Shown: positions 1 to 8,074 of the stretch, piece by piece
How positions within the stretch are numbered: position 1 is the first letter of the stretch
Layout: the number at the start of each line of letters is the position of its first letter
Assembly: GCF_937920395.1 (NCBI RefSeq)
Contig: NZ_CALEVF010000046.1
Coordinates: forward strand, 1-36,531
Direction: 5' to 3'
Origin: an uncultured Clostridium sp.
Lineage (GTDB): Bacteria; Bacillota; Clostridia; Clostridiales; Clostridiaceae
DNA length: 36,531 nt
Notes under the pieces: model-generated
The model's database searches: none
What the model saw: the letters and a program-made list of their open reading frames with translations, nothing else
Told to the model about the DNA's origin: nothing
Made by a program: the position numbers and the translations under genes

Positions 1-681
1 TTGAATTGACCTATTAGTTCTTAACATAATTCCTTCTGGACTTGTTATATTTTTTTATGATATTAATCTCTTTTGAACAAATTTCTTTGATACGTAGAGT
101 TTTTTATTTCCTTTTGCTTTTGTACATTTTGATTTGCATTGGCAGTCATCACAATCTTCACATTCATAGATTGTTACATCAGCCTCATATCCAGACTTTG
201 ACCTCTTTGTCTTTTTACCAATAACACTTAAAATTTTATTATTATGGCAAGTATATTTATCATTCATTTCATCATAATTCATATTTTGTCGTTTACTTAT
301 ATTATTTTTAAAGCATCTTTTTTTCATATTTTCATAAGTTTGAGGCTTTATAAATGTGTTCTGTTTATTCTTTTCTAGGTACTCATAATTTTCTTCACTT
401 TCATATCCAGCGTCAGCTATTAAATTCTCAAATTTTTGTGATATATTCTCTCGTAATTTATCTAAAAATGGAATAAACGTTAATTGATCAGATCTTTCAC
501 TAGAAATATCTAACCCCACAATATATTCACCTTCTACTCCAATTTGCATATTATATCCTGGTTTTAGCTGAGAATTTCTCATATGGTCCTCTTTCATATG
601 CATAAAGGTTGAATCTTTATCAGTTTTTGAAAAACTATTTTTTCCATCAAATATTTTGCTGTAATCATCATACTTAAATTA
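1..681 (-). pseudogene. IS1182-type transposase remnant (broken, 5' truncated, runs off window)
   Basis: The reading frame encodes the DDE-domain half of an IS1182-family transposase: the stretch around 595-640 reads SKTDKDSTFM then KEDHM, QLKPGYN and a D-A-G-Y-E-S-E-E block, followed by a Cys-rich insert (CEDCDDCQCKSKC). An in-frame TAA at 55-57 interrupts it, yet the same frame continues to the window edge as KNITSPEGIMLRTNRSIQ, which is the family's conserved continuation. Upstream, homology starts at about 678 directly after an in-frame stop, so the N-terminal roughly 200 residues expected for the family are absent. I therefore call an internally deleted, nonsense-interrupted copy. Family assignment is from motif recognition. 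Confidence 0.8.
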
Positions 682-687
682 TACACC

Positions 688-715
688 AAAAGTGGATTCC
701 TTGGAATCCACTTTT
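688..715. terminator. Perfect hairpin inside IS remnant
   Basis: A 13-bp perfect inverted repeat, AAAAGTGGATTCC and GGAATCCACTTTT with a 2-nt centre, lies between the transposase remnant and the element end. The A/T flanks would let it act as a terminator in either direction. IS elements often carry such a block against outside transcription; that role is inferred. Confidence 0.5.
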
Positions 716-729
716 GTATTTACAAAAGA

Positions 730-778
730 AAAAGAACCATCTCGCAATAGAAATCACTTTCTATTTTGAGACACCCCC
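730..778. mobile_element. Probable terminal end of the IS1182-type element
   Basis: An imperfect inverted repeat (TCTCGCAATAGAAA and TTTCTATTTTGAGA) is followed by GACACCCCC. Read on the minus strand it gives GGGGGTGTCTCAAAATAGAAAG, resembling terminal sequences of clostridial IS1182-like elements. It sits upstream of the transposase remnant, as the left terminus should. The exact boundary and a target duplication cannot be fixed because the other end lies outside the window. Confidence 0.4.
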
Positions 779-850
779 TTAATTAAATTCTTATTAAGTT
801 CTTATTATGTTTTACACTATTTTAATCTAAATTTTAACAACAGTTTATTT

Positions 851-880
851 AAACAAATTCTATATTAATAGAATTTGTTT
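851..880 (-). terminator. Hairpin at the end of the NCS1 permease gene
   Basis: Perfect 13-bp arms AAACAAATTCTAT (851-863) and ATAGAATTTGTTT (868-880) with a 4-nt loop overlap the stop codon of the permease gene. The T-tract on the minus side is weak, so it may serve as an mRNA 3' hairpin rather than a strong terminator. Confidence 0.45.
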
Positions 881-2243
881 AAAATTCTAATCCTTGGGCC
901 TGTTTTTGTTTAAACTTTTTTTTCATCGGCAAATAATATAGGAAAACAGGAATTATCAACCCTAAAAGCCAAGAAATATCTGCACCATTTAATGCGGTAC
1001 ATATCGGTCCAACGTATAATGTTGAATTCATAAATGGAATTTCTACAATAACTGCAACAATATAAGCAATCAAAGTTATCTTATTAAATTTTCCGTATAT
1101 ACCATCTACGTCAAACATGTCCTTAACGCTATATTTCCCATGACGTAAAAGATAAAAATCGAGAAGATTAATTGATGTCCATGGAATTAAAAAGTAAGAA
1201 ATAAACAAAATAAAACTCTTAAACAATGAAATAAAACTACCTTGCCCTGTTATTTCTATAATTGATCCAGCACAAACTATTATCAAAATAAATATAGCAC
1301 GAACTTTAGAAGTAACTTTCATTTTTAGAAATGGCTCTACAGTAGTTACTGTGGCCATAAATGCACCGTATAAGTTATAGACATTTATTGAAAGTTGTCC
1401 TAAAATAATTATGACATATAAGAATAATGCAAATACGCCAAATAATTTAGCTAAATTAGGACCTGCTGCATCAAGAAAATTTGGTACTGCAGAAACTAAG
1501 ACTACCCCTAAAATCATCATCCAAACTGTACCCAATACTGATCCTGCATAAGTATACCAGAAAGCTGCCTTTTCAGATGTATCCTCTGGAAGATATCTTG
1601 AATAATCAGCTACATAAGGCGCATATGCTATCTGCCAAGTGGCAACAATTGATATTGCCAAGATAAATGTTGCAAAGTTAAAATTATTAGGATTCCAAGC
1701 TTCAGCTGGTACTGGCATACTAAATACTTTAATGGTAACAATTATATATACAGCTAGGAAAACCCATGATAAAATACTCTGCATCTTGTGTATTAAATCA
1801 TAACCATATAATGTTAAAGTGAAAGCTATAATATTCACTACTATTATTGCAGCAGTTGTTGATACTGGAAGTACACCTTTTACCGTTTGTGCCGCAAGTA
1901 GACTACTTGTTGAGAAAAAACCTAAGTACATAAAAATTACTATAACCAAAGGAATTATTGCACCAATAACACCGAATTGTGCTCTACTTTGAATCATTTG
2001 AGGTATTCCTAATACTGGTCCTTGAGCTGAGTGCAGTGCCATAAAAATTGCTCCAAATAAATTACCTACAATAATCGCAACCACACTCCAAAATAGATTT
2101 AAACCTAAAACCACACATAATGCACCAGTAATGAGTGTGGTGATATGCATATTTCCGCCAAACCAAATTGAAAATAAACTGCTTGCTTTACCATGTCTTT
2201 CCTCTTTAGGCACCCATTCAATACTTCTTGTTTCAATTTTCAT
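879..2243 (-). CDS. NCS1-family nucleobase/allantoin-type permease
   Basis: A 454-residue integral membrane protein of the NCS1 (cytosine/purine, uracil, thiamine, allantoin) permease family, which imports nucleobases or related small ring compounds with H+ or Na+. The N-terminus has the hydrophilic lead (IEWVPKEERHG) followed by the family's SIWFGGNMHITTLITG segment, the usual first membrane helix region, and the Q-G-P-V-L-G-I-P-Q-M block is typical of CodB-like members. About 12 hydrophobic segments are visible, and the length is usual. The ATG at 2243 is preceded by AGGAGG. No nucleobase catabolic gene sits beside it, so the substrate is undetermined. The neighbouring dehydrogenase is on the same strand but separated by a 157-nt gap with a hairpin, so co-transcription is doubtful. 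Confidence 0.85.
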   Translation of the reverse strand: MKIETRSIEWVPKEERHGKASSLFSIWFGGNMHITTLITGALCVVLGLNLFWSVVAIIVGNLFGAIFMALHSAQGPVLGIPQMIQSRAQFGVIGAIIPLVIVIFMYLGFFSTSSLLAAQTVKGVLPVSTTAAIIVVNIIAFTLTLYGYDLIHKMQSILSWVFLAVYIIVTIKVFSMPVPAEAWNPNNFNFATFILAISIVATWQIAYAPYVADYSRYLPEDTSEKAAFWYTYAGSVLGTVWMMILGVVLVSAVPNFLDAAGPNLAKLFGVFALFLYVIIILGQLSINVYNLYGAFMATVTTVEPFLKMKVTSKVRAIFILIIVCAGSIIEITGQGSFISLFKSFILFISYFLIPWTSINLLDFYLLRHGKYSVKDMFDVDGIYGKFNKITLIAYIVAVIVEIPFMNSTLYVGPICTALNGADISWLLGLIIPVFLYYLPMKKKFKQKQAQGLEF

Positions 2244-2360
2244 ATAATTATCCTCCTTCTCATTAAAAAATGGATTTAATAATCATTTTACTTTAACTTT
2301 TAAATACTCTTATTTTACTGTGAAAATGTTGATATAATGTTCTTCCGTCACAAAAACATC

Positions 2361-2399
2361 TAGATTATTGTTACAATTTTAAATATACAGAATAATCTA
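2361..2399 (-). terminator. Possible terminator after the dehydrogenase gene
   Basis: Inverted repeat TAGATTATT (2361-2369) and AATAATCTA (2391-2399) with a long 21-nt loop lies just past the stop codon of the minus-strand dehydrogenase and is followed on that strand by a short T-run. The stem is AT-rich and the loop long, so the call is weak. Confidence 0.35.
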
Positions 2400-2400
2400 T

Positions 2401-3342
2401 TTATAGCACTATGTTAATGGGGGTACCTTTAATAAAATTTTCAACATTACTAATACATATATTTGTTTTAATGATAGTTGCTTCCTTGGTATAAAAACCT
2501 ATATGTGGAGTTACTACTATATTATTTAGCTTTAATAAGTTGTTTCCACTCAGTATAGAAAAATCTATATCATCAAGACCTGCACCTAGGATGTTACCAT
2601 TATATAAAGTGTTATATAAATCTTCTTGATTTACAATTCCGGCCCTAGCTGTATTAATAAAGATGGAATCTTTACTCATCAGATCTAATTCATCAGAAGT
2701 TATAATATTTTTAGTTGATGGTAATAAAGGCATATGCAGTGTTACTATATTACTTTCTTTAAAAATTGTTTTGTAAGAAACAATCTTTAAATTATACTTT
2801 TCTTCCGTTCCTTTCTTCGGGTAAGGATCATAAGCAATTACCTTCATATCAAACCCTTTTGCAATCTCTGCTACTCTGCACCCTATAGAACCTATTCCAA
2901 TAATTCCAAGAGTTTTATTTGACAACTCCATGCCTTTAAATTTTTGCCAATTATACTTATTAGTTGCCTTCACATCATAATCTGCTTTTGGGATTTCCCT
3001 CATAACGGCCAACATAAGGCTTATTGCTAATTCTGCAACTGCGTTTTTTGCGTAGCCTGGTACATTTGTTATAGTTATGCTCTTTTCCTTTGCTTCGCAA
3101 AGATCAACATAATCATAGCCTGTAGACCATAATGAAATTAACTTAATCCTTTTTAAGTCTTTAAAAACTCCATTTTTATAATACGTCCAACCTGATATTA
3201 AAATATCTGCTTCATCTGCTCTTTTAATTATCTCTTGATTGTTTTTAGGTGTTCCAAAATATATTTTTAGGTTTCCTAATTTTTTTAATCTATCTATCTG
3301 TTCTTGATTTAAAACGATATCATCTAAAACTACAATATTCAT
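2401..3342 (-). CDS. D-isomer-specific 2-hydroxyacid dehydrogenase
   Basis: A 313-residue NAD-dependent D-2-hydroxyacid dehydrogenase family protein, interconverting 2-oxo acids and D-2-hydroxy acids in the cytoplasm. The nucleotide-binding glycine motif is at about 149-154 (GIGSIG), the substrate-binding Arg is R233 (NTARAG) and the catalytic His is H280 (TPHIG). The usual catalytic Glu of the L-D-V-F-E motif appears replaced by Asp260 (GLDDID), which is unusual and may alter rate or substrate. The start is the ATG at 3342, preceded by GGGGTGA at good distance; an upstream in-frame extension to 3465 would overlap the LarA remnant and lacks a site. It lies beside the LarA-type racemase remnant, which suggests an older lactate/hydroxyacid role (inferred). 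Confidence 0.85.
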   Translation of the reverse strand: MNIVVLDDIVLNQEQIDRLKKLGNLKIYFGTPKNNQEIIKRADEADILISGWTYYKNGVFKDLKRIKLISLWSTGYDYVDLCEAKEKSITITNVPGYAKNAVAELAISLMLAVMREIPKADYDVKATNKYNWQKFKGMELSNKTLGIIGIGSIGCRVAEIAKGFDMKVIAYDPYPKKGTEEKYNLKIVSYKTIFKESNIVTLHMPLLPSTKNIITSDELDLMSKDSIFINTARAGIVNQEDLYNTLYNGNILGAGLDDIDFSILSGNNLLKLNNIVVTPHIGFYTKEATIIKTNICISNVENFIKGTPINIVL

Positions 3343-3397
3343 TTTTTCACCCCAAATTCGAACTATTAGAAATATCTTGCCCAATAATTTTAGTGGT

Positions 3398-3795
3398 TTA
3401 TTTAGATGTCTTAAACTTATTGTCGAAATATGGAAGACAGTCACCCCCTCGAGGTAGAACTCCAATTTTAGAATTGGGATTTTTACTTAAAGCATAATCA
3501 ATAGCCTCTTGAAGGGTTTCAAACTTTTCATAACCAATAATTTTAATATCTTCTTCAGACAATCCTTCTGTTATTATTAGAATTTTAGCCTTTTCTCGTA
3601 CTCTAGCATTAGCCATAGCAATATTTGCCGCTACTAAATCAGCTGAGTCATCTTCTAAAGAAATTTTTCTTACAATAGTTTAAGCTTCTTTATATGATAA
3701 CTTTGCCCACTCTTTGAGCCTAGGATAATTAGTTTCCATACCCTCATAACAAGGTGCAACAAAGATAATGTACCCCTCCCCGGTCAATTGTTTTT
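3398..3795 (-). pseudogene. C-terminal remnant of a LarA-type nickel-dependent lactate racemase
   Basis: Read on the minus strand, the segment gives GYIIFVAPCYEGMET, then LKEWAKLSYKEA, a TAA at 3680-3682, and in the same frame TIVRKISLEDDSADLVAANI followed by ARVREKAKILIITEGLS and a terminal VLPRGGDCLPYF. These are the landmarks of the C-terminal part of the LarA (DUF2088) lactate racemase family: the 'GG..I.VA.C.EG' strand, the 'LKEW' helix and the 'G...P' tail. Everything upstream (the larger N-terminal catalytic part) is absent, because the sequence runs straight into the citF stop region. It is therefore 5'-truncated and nonsense-interrupted. A 72-residue open frame from 3616 survives but is not expected to be functional. 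Confidence 0.7.
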
Positions 3796-3806
3796 TAAAC
3801 TACCTT

Positions 3807-5345
3807 CTATAGTGGTTTTCTAACCACATCAATTACAGAACCATCTCTATATTCTATAACTGCGACTATTTCATCTGAAAATTCAATTGCCTTTGGTTTA
3901 CCAGTCATTTTCTCAGCTATATCTTTTAACTCACCAATAGTCCTTATAGGAAGGTTAGTATTCTTTAATTTATCTATTATGTCTGTCCTTCTTGGATTAA
4001 CTGCTATTCCTCTTTCTGTTACGATAACATCAATGCTTTCTCCTGGTGTTGTTATTGTAGTTACATTATCCTTAATAATTGGAAGCCTTGCCTTAGTTAA
4101 TTGTGTTACAATTATTGTAAGTTTAGCCCCTGCTGCTGTATCACTATGGCCTCCGGAACCACCCATGATAGTTCCATCTGAACCAGTGGTCACATTTACA
4201 TTAAAATTTGTGTCTATTTCCGTAGCACCCAAGATAACTATGTCTAGCTTGTTTACAACGGCACCTTTGTTATCTGGATTTCCATACATAGATGCAGACA
4301 TTCTTTGATGTTTATGAGTGCCTACATAAGACTGTATTGCTTGCATATCAAAACACTGTACATCAAATAAATATTTAAATAATCCTTCTTCAAACATATC
4401 TACAAGGTATCCAGTTATTCCACCAGATGCAAAACTTCCAACTATAGCATTTTCTTTCATATATTTTCTGAGCTCCGCAGCTACAGCTAAAGAAATTCCA
4501 CCTGCACCAGTTTGAAATGACATTTCATCTTTAACAAGACCGGTCGCCACCATAACCTCACTCGCCATTTTAGCTATTTTAAGTCCTACTGGATCCTTAG
4601 TTATTTTTGTAGTACCTGATATTATTCCATCTGGATCACCGATAGAATCTACTTTTACAATATAATCCACATATATTTGACTTATTTCTATTGGGCAAGC
4701 TGGATATGGGACTAAATTATCAGTTACTGCTACAACCATATCTGCACACTGGGCATCTGCTACTGCATATCCTAATGCTCCACAGGCAGATTTTCCATAT
4801 AGTCCATTGATGTTTCCATAGTTATCTGCAGTTGGTGCTGCAATGAAAGCCACATCTATGTGTAAATCTCCACTTTCTATTGCTCTAGCACGTCCACCAT
4901 GGGTGTGCATTATAACTGGTGTTTTTAATATTCCTCTAGAAATTTCTTCAGCTATTGGACCTGACATATAATTAGTAACTATTTTAGTAATTACACCGTT
5001 TTTTATATGCTCAATCAAAAGCAAATTATTAGGGAAAAGAGCGCTTGCAGCTAATGTAATGTTCTTAATTCCTCTTTTAGCAATCGCATCCACCACTAAA
5101 TTCAATACATTATCGCCATTTCTTAAATGATGATGGAATGAAATTGTCATACCATCCTTAAGCGAAACCTTATCAAAAACACTATCCATGTTAGGTAAAA
5201 CCTTTTCATCTTCTGGCGTTACAGAGTTTAGTTTTACTTCTTTCTTAAGTTTCGTGCCTGCATTTTTAAATGCACCTTCAAAAGGAATTACATTTCCATA
5301 TCCTTCTATATATTCTGGTATTCCTCTACCTAATATATTTTTCAT
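3807..5345 (-). CDS. citF: Citramalate lyase (citrate-lyase-type) alpha subunit, CoA-transferase
   Basis: The 512-residue alpha subunit of a citrate-lyase-type complex. It exchanges the acetyl group on the acyl carrier subunit for the incoming (S)-citramalyl group. The N-terminus (GRGIPEYIEGYG), the FHHHLRNGD block near residue 75 and the C-terminal TERGIAVNPRRTD segment are typical of CitF, and the length is as expected. The chosen ATG at 5345 follows GAGGTGA; a GTG 9 nt upstream is part of that ribosome site. It is the last gene of the methylaspartate operon, 50 nt after citE. Because glutamate mutase, methylaspartate ammonia-lyase and mesaconase precede it, the substrate is inferred to be citramalate (yielding acetate and pyruvate) rather than citrate. 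Sequence alone cannot separate the two. Confidence 0.93.
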   Translation of the reverse strand: MKNILGRGIPEYIEGYGNVIPFEGAFKNAGTKLKKEVKLNSVTPEDEKVLPNMDSVFDKVSLKDGMTISFHHHLRNGDNVLNLVVDAIAKRGIKNITLAASALFPNNLLLIEHIKNGVITKIVTNYMSGPIAEEISRGILKTPVIMHTHGGRARAIESGDLHIDVAFIAAPTADNYGNINGLYGKSACGALGYAVADAQCADMVVAVTDNLVPYPACPIEISQIYVDYIVKVDSIGDPDGIISGTTKITKDPVGLKIAKMASEVMVATGLVKDEMSFQTGAGGISLAVAAELRKYMKENAIVGSFASGGITGYLVDMFEEGLFKYLFDVQCFDMQAIQSYVGTHKHQRMSASMYGNPDNKGAVVNKLDIVILGATEIDTNFNVNVTTGSDGTIMGGSGGHSDTAAGAKLTIIVTQLTKARLPIIKDNVTTITTPGESIDVIVTERGIAVNPRRTDIIDKLKNTNLPIRTIGELKDIAEKMTGKPKAIEFSDEIVAVIEYRDGSVIDVVRKPL

Positions 5346-5395
5346 TATTATCACCTCAATTAGCTAATCCACTAAAGTAGATTTTACCTATACTT

Positions 5396-6268
5396 TTACA
5401 TAAGACCTAAAAGTTTTGCTAATTCTACTGTGTTTTTAGCTCTATTTATAACTGGTGCATCTACCATTTTGCCATCTAATGAAAATACTCCTTTGCCATC
5501 TTGTTCTGCGAGTATCATAGCCTCAAGGACTCTTTTGGCGTGTTTTATTTCTTCTTGCGTTGGAGCAAATACAGAATGAATAGTCTCAATTTGTCTTGGA
5601 TTTATTGCAGCTTTACCCGTGAGTCCTAAACTTTTAGCTCTAACTGTGTCTTTTGCTAATCCTTCAAAATCATTAGTGTCTGTAAATGGAGTATCAATAG
5701 AATCTATCTTCATAGCCTTACATGCAATTGCAACTCGATTTCTTGCATAGAAGATTTCTTCTCCTTCTTTAGTTCTTTTTATACCTAAATCTGAAGTTAA
5801 GTCTTCTCCTCCAAGTAAAACAGCTACTACCCTTTTGGAAGATTTTATTATATTATAAACATTTTCAACTCCATAAGCAGTTTCTACTATAGGAATTAAC
5901 TTTATACTTCCATTTGAAAAATCTTCCTGTGTTTCTATACTTGTAAGTATTTCATCTATAGCCTCAAGTTCTTCTTCTGTAGCTTTTGGTATCATTAATG
6001 CATCCGGTTTAACTCTTGCAATTACATCAATATCCTTTTGTGAGTATTCAGTAGTGAATGGATTTACCCTTACTACTACTTCTACATTTTCATAGTCCAC
6101 ATTCTTTATTGCTTCTTTCACCAAAATTCTAGCACTGTCTTTTTCTGTTAGACTTACAGCATCCTCTAAATCTAATATAATTGAATCAGCACCTAGAATT
6201 CCTGCATTCTGAAGCATCCCTGAATTATTCCCTGGCATAAAAAGCATAGTTCTTCTGAATCTTTTCAT
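5396..6268 (-). CDS. citE: Citramalate lyase (citrate-lyase-type) beta subunit
   Basis: The 290-residue CitE-type lyase subunit (HpcH/HpaI aldolase superfamily), which cleaves the citramalyl-thioester on the carrier subunit into acetyl-carrier and pyruvate. The N-terminal RRTMLFMPGNN, LDLEDAVSLTEKD, the VRVNP strand, LIPIVETAYGV and LLGGEDL are hallmark segments; the acidic residues in the LDLEDA and GGEDL strands belong to the Mg-binding region in this family. Translation starts at the ATG at 6268, preceded by GAGGTGA; the GTG at 6277 lies inside that site. Only 12 nt separate it from citD, so the two are surely co-translated. The assignment to citramalate rests on operon context. Confidence 0.93.
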   Translation of the reverse strand: MKRFRRTMLFMPGNNSGMLQNAGILGADSIILDLEDAVSLTEKDSARILVKEAIKNVDYENVEVVVRVNPFTTEYSQKDIDVIARVKPDALMIPKATEEELEAIDEILTSIETQEDFSNGSIKLIPIVETAYGVENVYNIIKSSKRVVAVLLGGEDLTSDLGIKRTKEGEEIFYARNRVAIACKAMKIDSIDTPFTDTNDFEGLAKDTVRAKSLGLTGKAAINPRQIETIHSVFAPTQEEIKHAKRVLEAMILAEQDGKGVFSLDGKMVDAPVINRAKNTVELAKLLGLM

Positions 6269-6280
6269 ATAAATCACCTC

Positions 6281-6544
6281 TTACTGAGCTCTTTTTGTAG
6301 CGGTTTCTATTCTGGCTTTTATTGTATAGTTTAATGCACCCTTATCTAGAGCAGTTACTATAACATCTTCTACTCCATTTTCATTAAGTGTCTCTAGTAT
6401 TACTCTTTTTATTTCATCCCCAAACTGTTTCATTACAATACTTTGAAGCTTTATTTCAATGCCACCCTTAAGATTTGGCATAAGCATAATGTATATATCG
6501 TTAGATTCCATTGTTCCAGCTTTGGATGGTTTATTAATTTTCAT
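6281..6544 (-). CDS. citD: Citramalate lyase acyl carrier protein (gamma subunit)
   Basis: An 87-residue acyl carrier subunit of the citrate-lyase family that carries the 2'-(5''-triphosphoribosyl)-3'-dephospho-CoA group. The attachment serine is Ser14 in the TMESND motif, the same position as in characterised citrate lyase gamma chains. The acetyl-thioester on this arm is swapped for citramalyl by CitF and cleaved by CitE. It lies 30 nt after the mesaconase beta gene and 12 nt before citE. Loading needs the products of citG, citX and citC, all found 7.5-10 kb away, so the prosthetic-group machinery is encoded locally. Confidence 0.93.
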   Translation of the reverse strand: MKINKPSKAGTMESNDIYIMLMPNLKGGIEIKLQSIVMKQFGDEIKRVILETLNENGVEDVIVTALDKGALNYTIKARIETATKRAQ

Positions 6545-6574
6545 GGTATCACCTCACGCTAAACTTAAATTAAT

Positions 6575-7132
6575 TCATTTTATACTTTCTAAATATGCCT
6601 TTTGACCTAAATCATATAAATTGTTACCCTCGCTATCTATTACTACAACTATTGGTAAATCAACCACTTCAAGTCTTCTAATGGCCTCAGATCCTAAATC
6701 TTCATAGGTTATTATATCTGCTTTTATTACGCATTTACTTATTAAAGCTCCTGTTCCACCGATAGCTGCAAAATATACAGCACCATTCTTAATCATAGAA
6801 TCCACGACCTCTTGGGATCTTAAGCCCTTACCTATCATTCCCTTTAACCCTTTATCTAAGAGTTTTGGTGTGTAACTATCCATTCTATAACTTGTAGTTG
6901 GACCTGCTGAACCTATTGCCAAGCCTGGCTTTGCTGGAGTTGGTCCAACATAATATATAACTGCATCTTTAACATCTATTGGAAGCTCTTCACCATTGTC
7001 TATAAGGTCCACTAATCTCTTATGAGCGGCATCTCTCGCCGTGTATATGACACCAGATAATAGCACACTGTCTCCTACTTTTAATTCACGAACTTTATCT
7101 TGGGACAGCGGCGTCATAATTCTTTTCTCCAT
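6575..7132 (-). CDS. Mesaconase (class I fumarase-type) beta subunit
   Basis: A 185-residue protein matching the C-terminal (beta) domain of two-subunit class I Fe-S fumarate/tartrate hydratases: an L-x-x-G-x-x-V-L-L-S-G motif near the start, RDAAHKRL, YVGPTPA, and IGSAGPTTSYRMD. In this pathway the enzyme hydrates mesaconate to (S)-citramalate; many such enzymes also act on fumarate, so the name rests on context. The ATG at 7132 is preceded by GGGGGAGG. It lies 30 nt after the alpha gene and 30 nt before citD. The catalytic partner holding the cluster is the alpha subunit. Confidence 0.88.
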   Translation of the reverse strand: MEKRIMTPLSQDKVRELKVGDSVLLSGVIYTARDAAHKRLVDLIDNGEELPIDVKDAVIYYVGPTPAKPGLAIGSAGPTTSYRMDSYTPKLLDKGLKGMIGKGLRSQEVVDSMIKNGAVYFAAIGGTGALISKCVIKADIITYEDLGSEAIRRLEVVDLPIVVVIDSEGNNLYDLGQKAYLESIK

Positions 7133-7162
7133 AATCTTTTCCTCCCCCTAGCCTTTTCTATG

Positions 7163-8005
7163 CTACAACTCTGCACTCACATGCCTTGAAGCGTGACAGT
7201 TTATATTCACCGCTACTGGCAAACCAGCTATATGCGTTGGATAAGTTTCAATATTAACAGCTAATGCGGTAGTTCTTCCCCCAAATCCTTGTGGTCCTAT
7301 CCCAAGCTTATTTATTTCCTGCATAAGCTCGTTTTCAAGTTCCGCATAGAATGGTTTTATGTTTACCTCGTCAGTTGGCCTAATTGCTGCTCTTTTAGCA
7401 AGGTTCGCTGCCTTATCAAAAGTTCCGCCTATTCCAACTCCTACAACTATAGGTGGACATGGGTTAGGTCCAGCTTCTTTTACTACTTTTAGAATAAAAT
7501 CCTTAACCCCCTTAAGTCCATCTGAAGGTTTTAGCATTTTAATTTGACTCATATTCTCCGAGCCAAAGCCTTTTGGAGCAACAGTTATTTTAAACTTATC
7601 TCCCATAACTATATTGTAATATATAACTGCTGGAGTATTATTTTGTGTATTTACTCGCTCTATTGGATCATTAACTACAGACTTTCTTAGAAATCCATCC
7701 TCATATCCTTCTGCTACCCCTTTATTAATAGCTCCTTCAAGACCTCCTCCCACTATATGAACATCTTGTCCAATCTCTATGAATACACAAGTCATCCCCG
7801 TATCTTGACACATTGGCATTTTTTGCGTCGATGCTATATCTGCATTTATTAAAATCTTATCTAAAATGCCTTTAGCAATACCCCATGTTTCCTCTTCCCT
7901 AGCCTTTTTTAATTGATTTCTTATATCATCAGAAAGATTGTAATTAGCATCTATACATAAATTTCTTATCGTTTTTGTTATTTCAGCTACGTTTATTTCT
8001 TTCAT
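7163..8005 (-). CDS. Mesaconase (class I fumarase-type) alpha subunit, [4Fe-4S] hydro-lyase
   Basis: The 280-residue N-terminal-type subunit of a class I Fe-S hydro-lyase. Three cysteines placed as [4Fe-4S] ligands are visible: C66 (PMCQDTG), C183 (GPNPCPP, followed by the [10 protein letters not shown] loop) and C270 (NINCHASRH). The likely reaction is mesaconate plus water to (S)-citramalate, linking methylaspartate ammonia-lyase (upstream, 69-nt gap) to citramalate lyase (downstream). The chosen start is the ATG at 8005, preceded by AAGGAGGAG; a longer frame starting at 8032 would place that site inside the gene. An oxygen-sensitive cluster fits a strict anaerobe. Fumarase or tartrate dehydratase activity cannot be excluded from sequence. 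Confidence 0.88.
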   Translation of the reverse strand: MKEINVAEITKTIRNLCIDANYNLSDDIRNQLKKAREEETWGIAKGILDKILINADIASTQKMPMCQDTGMTCVFIEIGQDVHIVGGGLEGAINKGVAEGYEDGFLRKSVVNDPIERVNTQNNTPAVIYYNIVMGDKFKITVAPKGFGSENMSQIKMLKPSDGLKGVKDFILKVVKEAGPNPCPPIVVGVGIGGTFDKAANLAKRAAIRPTDEVNIKPFYAELENELMQEINKLGIGPQGFGGRTTALAVNIETYPTHIAGLPVAVNINCHASRHVSAEL

Positions 8006-8074
8006 TGTTATTCTCCTCCTTTTAATCATCACCTAATTGCTGCAATATCTGTGACCTTAGAGGTATATTTAAAC

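Noticed and set aside
3343..3465. A 41-residue N-terminal extension of the dehydrogenase at 2401
   Set aside because: The extension lacks a ribosome site and overlaps the LarA remnant, while GGGGTGA stands right before the ATG at 3342 and the family normally starts there.
3398..3616. A 72-residue open frame as a separate small protein
   Set aside because: Its sequence is the conserved tail of LarA and the same frame continues upstream through a stop, so it is pseudogene residue.
3807..6544. Citrate fermentation operon (citrate lyase with citrate transporter)
   Set aside because: No citrate transporter, oxaloacetate decarboxylase or CitAB-type sensor is present, and the lyase genes follow the methylaspartate genes in one operon.
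7750..8074. B12 riboswitch for the glutamate mutase operon
   Set aside because: I looked upstream of gntR, glmS and in the larger gaps for a cobalamin box and long structured leader; none is visible, and the gaps in the operon are too short.
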